46,568 nucleotides of DNA from Alphaproteobacteria bacterium. Lineage in GTDB: Bacteria > Pseudomonadota > Alphaproteobacteria > RF32 > CAG-239. The position numbers and the translations under genes are program-made. The notes beneath the pieces are model-generated. The model was not told the DNA's origin and made no database searches. It was given only the letters and a program-made list of their open reading frames with translations. Of this stretch, positions 8,770-16,813 are shown piece after piece; position 1 is the stretch's first letter; each line of letters begins with the position of its first letter. The stretch spans positions 1 to 46,568 of the forward strand of contig JAGBLF010000030.1 of NCBI GenBank assembly GCA_017635595.1, written 5' to 3'.

Positions 8770-10851
8770 TTATTTCTCCGGTTGACTTATTTTTAATAAT
8801 ACAACACTCCAAGCAGGCACTTCAAGCGGAAGAGATGCATCTATTTTCACATCATTTTCCAATGTTTCACTGCTGTTAAATATAAGTTCTACTTTAAGTT
8901 TTTTAAAAATCGGCGACAGTTTCCATTTAATATTCTGTGCTTCACCGTTAAAAATAACCTGATACGAACATTCACCGTTAAATGCCAAAGACGCCAGACA
9001 TCTGCGATTTTCGGTTAACCAGTCCTGATTGGTAAATTCAACACCCTCTTGTGTCAGCCATACCAAATCTTTAACTTTATAACTGCCGTACTGCATAATA
9101 TTGCCGTTAAAAAATTTGGTACGCGAGAATATTTCCATTTTTTTACGCAGTGCAATCAACTGCTTGACATAGCGCACCAATTTCCAATCGACTTTATTGA
9201 TTGCCTCCCAAACAATCCATGTTATAACATTATCCTGACAATACGGATTATTATTACCGAACTGCGTATTGCCGAACTCATCACCGGCAACCAACATCGG
9301 TGTTCCAAATGACAAAAACAACGTTGCAAGCATCGCACGTAAGCGCAGCAAGCGGTTATCTTTCACGGACTGATTATCGGTAAATCCCTCGGCACCGGAA
9401 TTCCACGTCCAGTTGGCATCATTGCCGTCGCGATTATTTTCACCGTTTACCATATTATGCTTACAATCATAACTGACGGCATCACGCAAGTTAAAACCAT
9501 CGTGCGAAGTTAAAAAATTAACACTGCTCCAAATATCGCGATTACTGTAACCGAAAATATCACTCGAACCGGTAATGCGGCTGGCAAACTCACCGGCCTG
9601 CTTTGCATCACCGCGCCAAAAACGACGTACCACATCGCGGTATCGGTCATTCCATTCGGCCCACCCCGGCGGATAGGCACCAATGCGATATCCGTCCATT
9701 GTGGCATCCCACGGTTCGGCAATAATTTTAACATTTCGGAGAGTTTCATCTTGTCTGGCAGCGAGCAAAAATCCGCTGTCTTGCGTAAATTTGCCGCGCA
9801 CCCGGCTCAAGCTGGTTGCCAAATCCAAACGGAACCCGTCAACATGCATGGTATTTACCCAATAACGCATAGAATCCAAAACCAACATCAACACATACGG
9901 ATTCTGCAAATTAAACGATGCACCGCAACCGGTACTGTCATAATAAAAGCGTTTATTTTCCTGTAACGTATAATAACTTTCATTGTCGATACCGCGATAG
10001 CACAATGTCGGTCCGAGCTGATTACCCTCTATCGTATGGTTATATACAACATCCAAAATGACTTCTTTATTATTGGCATGCAGCGTTTTCACCATCTGCT
10101 TAAATTCATCGATATTGTTATTCATCAAATATTTTGCTTCAGGCACAAAATATGACAGAGTTTCATATCCCCAATAATTATCGATATACATACCGTCTTT
10201 GTCACCGAAAAAAGAAAATACCGGTAACAGCTCAACCGATGTCACGCCGAGCCAATTCAAATAACTGATAACATTCGGCGAGGCCATACCCAAAAACTTA
10301 CCGCGTTGACATGATTCGACTTTCGGATGCAGCATGGTATAACCGCGCACATGGGTTTCATAAATAATCGTTTCCTCAAAAGGGACCGTCGGACGTTTTT
10401 CATCGCCCCAGTCAAACGTGTCTTCCACGACAACTGATTTAGGTACATACGGGGCACTGTCGAGCGTGCTGAAAGATAGGTCTTTATCTGCACTGTTGAT
10501 ATCATAGCCGAATAAAGCTTTATGCCAAATTAATTTTCCGATCATCTTTTTGGCATAGGGATCTAACAGCAATTTGTTCGGATTAAATCTTTTCCCCTCC
10601 TCCGGTTTATACGGACCGTACACACGGTATCCGTACACCTGTCCGGGTTTTACACCTTCAAGATAAATATGCCAAATATTATTATCATTAATATTGAGTT
10701 TATAGCGGCCGGTTTCTTTGGTTCCGTCATTATTGAACAAACACAATTCGACCTGTTCGGCATGAGCCGAAAACAAAGCAAAATTAACTCCTTTGCCATC
10801 GAATGTAGCACCTAACGGATAATGTCTGCCAAAAGAAACTTTAATCGTCAT
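8770..10851 (-). CDS. glgX: Glycogen debranching enzyme GlgX (isoamylase type)
   Basis: A 693-residue GH13 enzyme that hydrolyses the short 1,6 stubs left on glycogen by phosphorylase. An N-terminal beta-sandwich (GVNFALFSAHAEQVELCLF) precedes the TIM barrel with DVVYNHTIEG, nucleophile Asp about 339 in GFRLDLA, acid/base Glu about 377 in IAEPWD, and the third Asp in TSHDGFNLRD. These positions are close to those of E. coli GlgX. It is the middle gene of the operon: glgB ends 15 bases upstream and malQ begins one base downstream. No glgC, glgA or glgP is in the window, so synthesis and phosphorolysis must be encoded elsewhere. Confidence 0.96.
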   Translation of the reverse strand: MTIKVSFGRHYPLGATFDGKGVNFALFSAHAEQVELCLFNNDGTKETGRYKLNINDNNIWHIYLEGVKPGQVYGYRVYGPYKPEEGKRFNPNKLLLDPYAKKMIGKLIWHKALFGYDINSADKDLSFSTLDSAPYVPKSVVVEDTFDWGDEKRPTVPFEETIIYETHVRGYTMLHPKVESCQRGKFLGMASPNVISYLNWLGVTSVELLPVFSFFGDKDGMYIDNYWGYETLSYFVPEAKYLMNNNIDEFKQMVKTLHANNKEVILDVVYNHTIEGNQLGPTLCYRGIDNESYYTLQENKRFYYDSTGCGASFNLQNPYVLMLVLDSMRYWVNTMHVDGFRLDLATSLSRVRGKFTQDSGFLLAARQDETLRNVKIIAEPWDATMDGYRIGAYPPGWAEWNDRYRDVVRRFWRGDAKQAGEFASRITGSSDIFGYSNRDIWSSVNFLTSHDGFNLRDAVSYDCKHNMVNGENNRDGNDANWTWNSGAEGFTDNQSVKDNRLLRLRAMLATLFLSFGTPMLVAGDEFGNTQFGNNNPYCQDNVITWIVWEAINKVDWKLVRYVKQLIALRKKMEIFSRTKFFNGNIMQYGSYKVKDLVWLTQEGVEFTNQDWLTENRRCLASLAFNGECSYQVIFNGEAQNIKWKLSPIFKKLKVELIFNSSETLENDVKIDASLPLEVPAWSVVLLKISQPEK

Positions 10852-10866
10852 ACCCGCAACTTTCCG

Positions 10867-13065
10867 CTATCTGATCGGTTTCAAAACAATGGTTGACAAC
10901 GGCGGCAGAACAATTTCAACCGAATAAGGCTTGCCGTTTACACCGTAGTTTTGAGCTTGCTGCGGACCTTCGTTGCGAATACCGCTGCCCCAATAGTTTT
11001 TATCATCACTGTTAAAGATTTCCTGATATGCACAGGCTTCATAAACACCCAACCGATATCCGTGACGAACCACCGGTGTAAAGTTGCTGACAACAAGCAG
11101 GTAGTCATCCGGATTATGACCGCGGCGGATATAAGAAATAACACTGTCATCACAGTCGGCATAATCAATCCATTCGAAACCGCGCGAGTCAAAATCTTCT
11201 TCAAACAGCGGTGCATTTCCTTTGTACAGCAGGTTTAAATCGCGTACACAATTTTGCATACCTTTGTACATCGGATATTCCAATAAATGCCAACGCAGAC
11301 TTTCGCCGCAATTCCATTCCCAATCCTGTCCGAATTCGCATCCCATAAACAAAAGTTTTTTACCCGGGTGCGTCCACATAAAGCCGTAATAAGCGCGCAA
11401 ATTGGCAAACTTTTGCCATTCATCACCCGGCATTTTGGATAGCATTGAGCCTTTGCCGTGAACAACTTCATCATGTGAGATCGGTAGAATAAAATTCTCG
11501 TTAAACGCATATAACAAACCAAAAGTCAACAGGCCGTGGTGATACTTACGATGTATCGGTTCATGACTGATATAGCGCAACGTATCATTCATCCAGCCCA
11601 TATTCCATTTATAACCGAAGCCTAAACCGCCGGCCGAAACCGGACGTGATACCATCGGCCACGCTGTGGATTCTTCGGCGCAGGAATAACCGCCTTGCGA
11701 CTGTGTATAAATAAGCTCATTCATTTTACGAATAAAGGCAATGGCTTCCAAATTTTCATTACCGCCGTAAACATTCGGGATCCACTCACCGGCTTTACGC
11801 GAATAATCCAAATACAGCATAGAGGCCACCGCATCAACACGCAAACCGTCAATATGAAATTCTTTCAGCCAATACAGTGCACTAACACACAAGAAATTGC
11901 AAACTTCCGTACGGCCGAAGTTATAAATTTTTGTTCCCCAATCTTTTTGCTCGCCTTTGCGCGGATCGGCGTGTTCATATAAACATGTCCCGTCAAACTC
12001 GCACAAGCCGTGCCCGTCTTTCGGGAAGTGAGCCGGCACCCAATCCATAATCACACTGATACCCGCCTGATGGAATTTATCAATCATATAACGAAAATCA
12101 TCCGGATTCCCAAAGCGTGATGTCGGTGCAAACAAACCGGTAATCTGATAGCCCCATGAAGCATCAAGCGGATGTTCGCACAAAGGCATAAATTCAACAT
12201 GCGTAAACCCCATATTGCACACATACGGTACAAGTCTGTCGGCAATTTCACGATAAGTCAAAAATTCGCAACCGTTATCACCCTTGCGGCGCCATGACCC
12301 CAAGTGCACTTCATAAATAGACATCGGTTTATCATAGGTATTGGTATTCTGGCGATAGGCCATCCAATCGGCATCGTTCCATTGATAGTGATTTATATCA
12401 AACACAATCGAAGCATTATGCGGACGGACCTCTGAATATGTTGCCATCGGGTCGGCTTTTTGCAAAATATAATTTTCCTGAGTTTTAATTTCAAATTTAT
12501 AATATTCGCCTTCAACCAAGCCCGGAATAAAAATATCCCAAATACCGCAACTGATGTGTTTACGCATAACATTGACACGACCGTCCCAGTTATTAAAACT
12601 GCCGATGACCGAAACACGTTTGGCATTCGGTGCCCAAACGGCAAAGGCCACACCTTTAACACCGTCCATTTGCATAACGTGCGCACCCAGTTTTTTATAA
12701 ATTTCATAGTGATTTCCCTGAGCAAACAAATATTCATCTATATCGCCGATTGTTGAAGGGAATCGGTATGTATCTTCCGCCACATATTCATGTCCCTGAT
12801 CATTGATGATACTGAATTTGTAGTTAAATTCCGAAGTTTCATTACTATTAAACTGGAAGAAACCTCTCTCATCTATTTTTTGCATTTTGCCGATAGGCTT
12901 TCCATCGATATCGATAACTTCTATGGAAGAAGCAAAAGGTTGATATGTACGGATAAAAACTTTTTTGGAACCCTTATCGCGATGAATTCCCAACACTGCA
13001 AAAACATTGCTGTGATCTCCGTCTACAATTGCGTTGATTTCTTCTTGTGATAACATATTGTCCAT
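10867..13065 (-). CDS. glgB: 1,4-alpha-glucan branching enzyme
   Basis: A 732-residue GH13 branching enzyme with CBM48-type N-terminal modules (VFAVLGIHRDKGSKKVFIRT; FAVWAPNAKRVSVIGSFNNW), a central barrel and a C-terminal beta domain. Nucleophile Asp about 406 lies in GLRVDAVASML, Glu about 461 in SCAEESTAWP, and ISHDEVVHGKGS carries the third acid; this numbering nearly matches E. coli GlgB. The frame is open 30 codons further upstream, but the ATG at 13065 (MDNMLSQEE) is preceded by GGGAG and starts where homologues do. It is the first gene of the glgB-glgX-malQ operon. The enzyme introduces 1,6 branches into glycogen in the cytoplasm. Confidence 0.96.
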   Translation of the reverse strand: MDNMLSQEEINAIVDGDHSNVFAVLGIHRDKGSKKVFIRTYQPFASSIEVIDIDGKPIGKMQKIDERGFFQFNSNETSEFNYKFSIINDQGHEYVAEDTYRFPSTIGDIDEYLFAQGNHYEIYKKLGAHVMQMDGVKGVAFAVWAPNAKRVSVIGSFNNWDGRVNVMRKHISCGIWDIFIPGLVEGEYYKFEIKTQENYILQKADPMATYSEVRPHNASIVFDINHYQWNDADWMAYRQNTNTYDKPMSIYEVHLGSWRRKGDNGCEFLTYREIADRLVPYVCNMGFTHVEFMPLCEHPLDASWGYQITGLFAPTSRFGNPDDFRYMIDKFHQAGISVIMDWVPAHFPKDGHGLCEFDGTCLYEHADPRKGEQKDWGTKIYNFGRTEVCNFLCVSALYWLKEFHIDGLRVDAVASMLYLDYSRKAGEWIPNVYGGNENLEAIAFIRKMNELIYTQSQGGYSCAEESTAWPMVSRPVSAGGLGFGYKWNMGWMNDTLRYISHEPIHRKYHHGLLTFGLLYAFNENFILPISHDEVVHGKGSMLSKMPGDEWQKFANLRAYYGFMWTHPGKKLLFMGCEFGQDWEWNCGESLRWHLLEYPMYKGMQNCVRDLNLLYKGNAPLFEEDFDSRGFEWIDYADCDDSVISYIRRGHNPDDYLLVVSNFTPVVRHGYRLGVYEACAYQEIFNSDDKNYWGSGIRNEGPQQAQNYGVNGKPYSVEIVLPPLSTIVLKPIR

Positions 13066-13236
13066 AATAAACTCCCGTGTATATAAAAAATAATATCCGT
13101 TTGCCGATTTAAAACTTACACTTATATCTATATAAATTAATCGATAAAAAAGCAAGTAAAATAAATACGTCGCCGGTCAATACCGCAAAATAATTCTTCA
13201 AGCGAAAATATTCTTAAATTTTATGCATTTAAAGTA

Positions 13237-13264
13237 TTGACGATATAAAAAAAAAGATTATACT
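13237..13264 (+). promoter_or_regulatory. Strong sigma70-type promoter of the DUF2934 gene
   Basis: TTGACG (13237-13242) and TATACT (13259-13264) are 16 bases apart, placing the start near 13271 and the ATG (13308) about 37 bases downstream, after GGAGA at 13295. Confidence 0.6.
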
Positions 13265-13307
13265 CTATTATGTTGTTATAAAACTAAAATTATTGGAGAA
13301 ATTTAAA

Positions 13308-13574
13308 ATGACTAAAAATTATAACGAAAATTACATTCGTGAAGCTGCTTACTACAACTGGCAAAATGCGGGCTGTCCTTCCGGACAAGATGAATATTTC
13401 TGGAATCAAGCAATTTGCCAACTCTATGGTTCTAATTCTTCTTGTGGTTGCTCTAAGAGTTCTTCTTCGAAATCTTGCTCAACCAAATCAAGTTCTTGCT
13501 CGACTAAATCAAGCTCTTGCTCAAGCAAAAAATCTTCTTCTAGTTCCAGCTCATCCAGCAAAAGCAAGAAATAA
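13308..13574 (+). CDS. DUF2934-like small protein with Ser/Lys/Cys-rich tail
   Basis: An 88-residue protein in two parts. Residues 1-45 contain YIREAAYYNWQNAGCPSGQD followed by EYFWNQAICQ, matching the pattern I know for DUF2934 (I-R-x-x-A-Y-x-x-W-x-x-x-G-x-P-x-G-x-D-x-x-x-W-x-x-A). From residue 46 on it is low complexity: Ser, Lys and Cys in irregular CSTKSSS repeats, ending in a run of serines and SKSKK. At DNA level the tail shows imperfect repeats of about 21 bases (around 13480-13525). The promoter, GGAGA ribosome-binding site and perfect terminator argue for good expression. The role of DUF2934 is unknown to me; the tail could bind metal or crosslink through its cysteines, which is inference only. 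Confidence 0.8.
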   Translation: MTKNYNENYIREAAYYNWQNAGCPSGQDEYFWNQAICQLYGSNSSCGCSKSSSSKSCSTKSSSCSTKSSSCSSKKSSSSSSSSSKSKK

Positions 13575-13606
13575 TATGTAAGAAATAATTTCTATTTGTT
13601 TCTGAA

Positions 13607-13636
13607 AATACCCGCCGATCGGCGGGTATTTTTTTG
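13607..13636 (+). terminator. Intrinsic terminator of the DUF2934 gene
   Basis: A perfect palindrome centred on CCGATCGG (AATACCCGCC paired with GGCGGGTATT, 13607-13630) is followed by T8. It lies 33 bases past the stop codon. Confidence 0.92.
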
Positions 13637-13670
13637 ATGTCAGAAAACAATCTTTTCAAAATTTAAACAA

Positions 13671-14117
13671 CGCGCTCCTTTTACTTTGGTACAAAAAAAG
13701 TACATAAGCAAAAAAACAACAGGCACGGCGTACGGGGAAAGCTCGGATAATGTGGTTAATACGATAGTTCGTCCTTTTGCGCGGTGTATAGATTAATCCT
13801 CGTAAACTGCTTAGAATGCGTCTAATAGAAAAAGGTTTTTCCCGTAGTGTACAAAACAGTAAAAAACAACAAGCACAGTGTACGAGGAAAGCTCGGATAA
13901 TGCGTTTAATACGATAGTTCGTCCTTTTGCGCGGTGTATAGATTAATCCTCGTAAACTGCTTAGAATTTGTCTAATAGAAAAAGGTTTTTTCCCGCGGTG
14001 TACAAAACAGTAAAAAACAACAAGCACAGCGTACGGGGAAAGCTCGGATAATGAGTTTAATACGCAGAAAGTCCTTTTGCGCGGTGTACAAAACAGTACA
14101 TAAGCAAAAGGACTTTC
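13671..14117. repeat. Tandem array of ~150-bp repeat units
   Basis: Two near-identical full units begin at 13711 and 13861 (period 150), and a third, shortened unit begins at 14012 (period 151). Each starts AAAAAACAACA and carries GGAAAGCTCGGATAATG, TTCGTCCTTTTGCGCGGTG and a TTTTTCCC near its end. The third unit lacks the segment between two copies of GCGGTGTA, as expected from a deletion between those short repeats. Flanking fragments at 13671-13710 and 14073-14117 share TACATAAGC. The far right forms an inverted repeat, GAAAGTCCTTTTGC (14067-14080) with GCAAAAGGACTTTC (14104-14117). The array fills the space between the DUF2934 terminator and the end of rpsA. Confidence 0.85.
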
Positions 14118-14145
14118 AAGTAGTAACCCGTTAGACGAGCTTTAA

Positions 14146-15828
14146 TTAGTTGGCTTTTTTCAAAGCCTCACCCAAAGCCTCTCCGAGAGAAGAACCGGAA
14201 GCTGTATTAGAATATTCTTCCAAAACTTTCTTTTCTTCGTCTACTTCAAGAGCTTTAATAGATAAACCGATTTTAACATTCTTTTTATCTACGGAAGTGA
14301 TTTTAGCTTCAACAACATCACCTTCTTTGAAGTTTTCCGGATTTTGTGAAGCTTTATCTTTAGAAAGATCTGCTTTCTTGATAACGGCGGTTAAACCTTC
14401 AACATCAACGGTAACACCTTTGTCGTCGGTAGATTTAACGATAGCTTTAACAACTTCGCCTTTTTTCAAGTTAGCCAAAGCTTGAGAAACATTGTCTTCA
14501 GACAATTGTTTGATACCCAAGCTGATACGTTCTTTTTCAACATCAACATCGATGATTTTAGCTTCGATTTCTTGGCCTTTAGAATAATCTTTAACAGCTT
14601 CTTCGCCGGATTTTTCCCAAGAAATATCGGACAAGTGAATCATACCGTCGATTTCATCTGTCAAACCGATAAACAAACCGAATTCGGTAATGTTTTTAAT
14701 TTTACCGGTAATAACAGATCCGACCGGATGTTCTTCAATGTAAGCAGCCCAAGGGTTAGGCATACATTGTTTAATACCGAGGCTGATACGTCTCTTATCA
14801 CCATCCACTTCAAGAACGCGAACGGTAACTTCTTCAGAAGTAGAAACGATTTTACCCGGATGAACGTTTTTACGTGTCCAGCTCATTTCGGAAACGTGTA
14901 CCAAACCTTCGATACCGTCTTCCAATTCAACAAATGCGCCGTAGTCGGTAATGTTGGTAACTTTACCTTTGTAAACTTCACCGACTTTATATTTATCGGC
15001 AACAGCTTGCCACGGATCATTTTCAAGTTGTTTCATACCTAAGCTGATACGTTGAGTATCTTCGTTAAAGCGAATAACTTGGACTTTAATTGTTTGACCA
15101 ACAGTCAAAACTTCGGCCGGATGGTTAATACGTTTCCAAGAAATATCGGTAACGTGCAACAAACCGTCAACGCCGCCCAAATCAACGAATGCGCCGTAAT
15201 CGGTAATGTTTTTAACAACACCGTCCAGAATAGCGCCTTCTTTAATGCCGTCGATTAATTCGGCACGAGCTTCGGCTCTGGTTTCTTCCAAAACGATACG
15301 GCGAGAAACAACGATGTTGCCTCTTACTTTATCCATTTTCAAAATTTGGAACGGTTGAGAAATACCCATCAACGGAGAAATATCTCTGATCGGACGAATA
15401 TCAATTTGAGACCCCGGTAAGAAAGCGATGGCACCGTTCAAATCAACGGTGAAGCCGCCCTTAACGCGACCGAAGATAACACCGTTAACGCGTTCGCCGG
15501 CATTCATAGATTTCTCTAAGTCGGCCCAAACTTCTTCACGGCGGGCTTTTTCGCGAGACAATACGATATTACCGTCTTTGTCTTCATAGCGATCAACCAA
15601 AACTTCTACAACATCACCGGCTTTCAATTCAGCATTGGTGCCGAATTCGCGAACCGGAATATTGCCTTCGGATTTCAAACCGACATCAACGGTAACGAAA
15701 TCCGGTGTAACTTTAACGATAGTACCTTTAACGACACTGCCGAGAATACCTTTATCACCGAATTGTTCATTCAATAAATCGGCAAAATTTTCGGTCATTT
15801 CCGGCATTGTAAATTCTGTATTAGACAT
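14146..15828 (-). CDS. rpsA: 30S ribosomal protein S1
   Basis: A 560-residue protein built of six S1 (OB-fold) repeats, recognisable at GSVVKGTIVKV, GERVNGVIFGRV, GAILDGVVKNITDYGAFVD, GEVYKGKVTNITDYGAFVE, GSVITGKIKNITEFGLFIG and GEVVKAIVKSTDDKGV. Length equals that of E. coli S1 (557). S1 binds mRNA leaders on the small subunit. The frame extends 34 codons upstream, but the ATG at 15828 (MSNTEFTMPEMTENF) is where homologues begin. No Shine-Dalgarno precedes it (the leader before it is ATTAAAATCTAT), as is also true of E. coli rpsA, where translation is autoregulated. The promoter lies at 15932-15959. cmk, usually upstream of rpsA, is absent. Confidence 0.96.
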   Translation of the reverse strand: MSNTEFTMPEMTENFADLLNEQFGDKGILGSVVKGTIVKVTPDFVTVDVGLKSEGNIPVREFGTNAELKAGDVVEVLVDRYEDKDGNIVLSREKARREEVWADLEKSMNAGERVNGVIFGRVKGGFTVDLNGAIAFLPGSQIDIRPIRDISPLMGISQPFQILKMDKVRGNIVVSRRIVLEETRAEARAELIDGIKEGAILDGVVKNITDYGAFVDLGGVDGLLHVTDISWKRINHPAEVLTVGQTIKVQVIRFNEDTQRISLGMKQLENDPWQAVADKYKVGEVYKGKVTNITDYGAFVELEDGIEGLVHVSEMSWTRKNVHPGKIVSTSEEVTVRVLEVDGDKRRISLGIKQCMPNPWAAYIEEHPVGSVITGKIKNITEFGLFIGLTDEIDGMIHLSDISWEKSGEEAVKDYSKGQEIEAKIIDVDVEKERISLGIKQLSEDNVSQALANLKKGEVVKAIVKSTDDKGVTVDVEGLTAVIKKADLSKDKASQNPENFKEGDVVEAKITSVDKKNVKIGLSIKALEVDEEKKVLEEYSNTASGSSLGEALGEALKKAN

Positions 15829-15931
15829 ATAGATTTTAATTTCAAAAAATGCCAACCCGACAAATTGGGCGGACTTGTGCGAGGTTACAAAAAACAGCTG
15901 CAAAAAGCGCACCCTTTGAGCAACTGTCACT

Positions 15932-15959
15932 TTTATAATCGAAAAATATTATTTTTCAA
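15932..15959 (-). promoter_or_regulatory. rpsA promoter
   Basis: On the minus strand TTGAAA (15959-15954) and TATAAA (15937-15932) are 16 bases apart, giving a leader of about 95 bases before the rpsA ATG. Confidence 0.55.
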
Positions 15960-16116
15960 GCATTTTTTTACGTAAAACAGACTATTTTTGATTAATAATG
16001 GCATCTATTTCCGAAGTTATCAAAAATGCAGACCTTTTCTACACCTCAGACAAAAGAAAAATGATAATATTTTTATTATATTTAATCGCGGAAATATGAA
16101 ATATATTAAAAAATAC

Positions 16117-16145
16117 TTGACATTAAGTAACTTGCATGATATAAA
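16117..16145 (+). promoter_or_regulatory. Consensus promoter of the small-RNA candidate
   Basis: TTGACA (16117-16122) and TATAAA (16140-16145) are separated by exactly 17 bases, close to a perfect sigma70 promoter and among the best in the window. Start predicted near 16152. Confidence 0.75.
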
Positions 16146-16151
16146 GATTAT

Positions 16152-16224
16152 TAGAGTGGATTTTCAGGCAAAATTCACTCTATTGGCAGAACGCATTTTA
16201 AGAGAAAACTTGCGTTCTTTTTTT
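16152..16224 (+). ncRNA. Candidate ~73-nt small RNA with two stem-loops
   Basis: Directly after a consensus promoter the sequence forms a 12-bp hairpin (AGAGTGGATTTT 16153-16164 pairing with AAAATTCACTCT 16170-16181, one G-U pair, loop CAGGC). Six bases later comes a second hairpin, AGAACGCA (16188-16195) with TGCGTTCT (16211-16218), extended by TTTT/AAAA and followed by a run of seven T. This is a promoter, a structured body and an intrinsic terminator with no room for a protein. Alternatively it is an attenuated leader of the 16290 gene, 65 bases on. No known family was recognised. Confidence 0.6.
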
Positions 16225-16235
16225 ATATCAACAGC

Positions 16236-16266
16236 AAAACCGTACGCTATGCAAACGTGCGGTTTT
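16236..16266 (+). promoter_or_regulatory. Second hairpin before the 16290 gene
   Basis: AAAACCGTACG (16236-16246) pairs with CGTGCGGTTTT (16256-16266) with one G-U pair; it ends nine bases before the AAGGA ribosome-binding site. It could be a second terminator or a hairpin affecting translation. Confidence 0.4.
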
Positions 16267-16289
16267 TATATTTTAAAGGAAACAAACAA

Positions 16290-16742
16290 ATGAGTAAATT
16301 ATATGATTACAATCGAAACACCCAAACCGATGAGTTTGGTGTTTGTCACAAAGATTTTTCTTTGCGTGATGAAATTGAATATAACTTTCAACGTGCCAAA
16401 GAAAGAGAAAGGCAACAATGCTTGATGCCTCAAAACATGCAAGTTCCCCAAAAGGCCGGTTTACAAAGTATGCCCGAAACAAATTGGAATAGCATTATTG
16501 CAGCAGGTATTGCTGGAATGGGCGAAGGTATGACAGCCGGCATTAACCGCGGTTTAAATGCAGCTTCTTTTGGATTATACGGCCGAGCTGCTGATGCCAT
16601 ACTTGATAATATTTACACAAACCAACAACAAAGATTACAAAGCCAAGCTGAACAAGTTGGGTTGGGAAACTTTAATAAGTTAGCAAACAAGGCTATCGAT
16701 GTAGGTTCACAACTTCCGATGGCAAAATTTTTAAAGTTGTAA
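16290..16742 (+). CDS. Hypothetical protein with Gly/Ala-rich central segment
   Basis: A 150-residue protein. The first 50 residues are charged (MSKLYDYNRNTQTDEFGV, then RAKERERQQ). Residues 68-100 are Gly/Ala-rich and weakly hydrophobic (SIIAAGIAGMGEGMTAGI, GLNAASFGLYGRAADAIL). The C-terminus is Gln/Asn-rich and helical. I do not recognise the family; the glycine-rich 'ASFGLYGRA' style recalls helical segments of phage structural or secreted proteins, but there is no other support for this. The ATG at 16290 follows AAAGGA (16275-16280). It may be read from the consensus promoter at 16117 if transcription passes the hairpins, otherwise no promoter of its own was seen. Confidence 0.65.
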   Translation: MSKLYDYNRNTQTDEFGVCHKDFSLRDEIEYNFQRAKERERQQCLMPQNMQVPQKAGLQSMPETNWNSIIAAGIAGMGEGMTAGINRGLNAASFGLYGRAADAILDNIYTNQQQRLQSQAEQVGLGNFNKLANKAIDVGSQLPMAKFLKL

Positions 16743-16752
16743 TTATAATATA

Positions 16753-16780
16753 TTGACAATTGCTGAGTGTGTAGTAAAAT
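16753..16780 (+). promoter_or_regulatory. Promoter of the DUF805 gene
   Basis: TTGACA (16753-16758) and TAAAAT (16775-16780) are 16 bases apart, placing the start near 16787, 27 bases upstream of the ATG. Confidence 0.6.
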
Positions 16781-16813
16781 ACACATTCAGTATTGTTTTT
16801 TAAGGATCAGGTT

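Noticed and set aside
13656..14027. A 123-codon open frame on the minus strand with 50-residue internal repeats
   Set aside because: It exactly follows the 150-bp tandem repeat array; there is no ribosome-binding site, the peptide is basic/Cys-rich without family features, and the repeats change by one base in the third unit.
14067..14117. 14-bp inverted repeat downstream of rpsA as the rpsA terminator
   Set aside because: The loop is 23 bases and no T-run follows in the rpsA direction; it is better explained as part of the repeat array, though a role in mRNA 3' end formation is not excluded.
15988..16293. A 101-codon plus-strand open frame
   Set aside because: It runs through the consensus promoter, two hairpins and the sRNA terminator and has no ribosome-binding site or protein-like composition.
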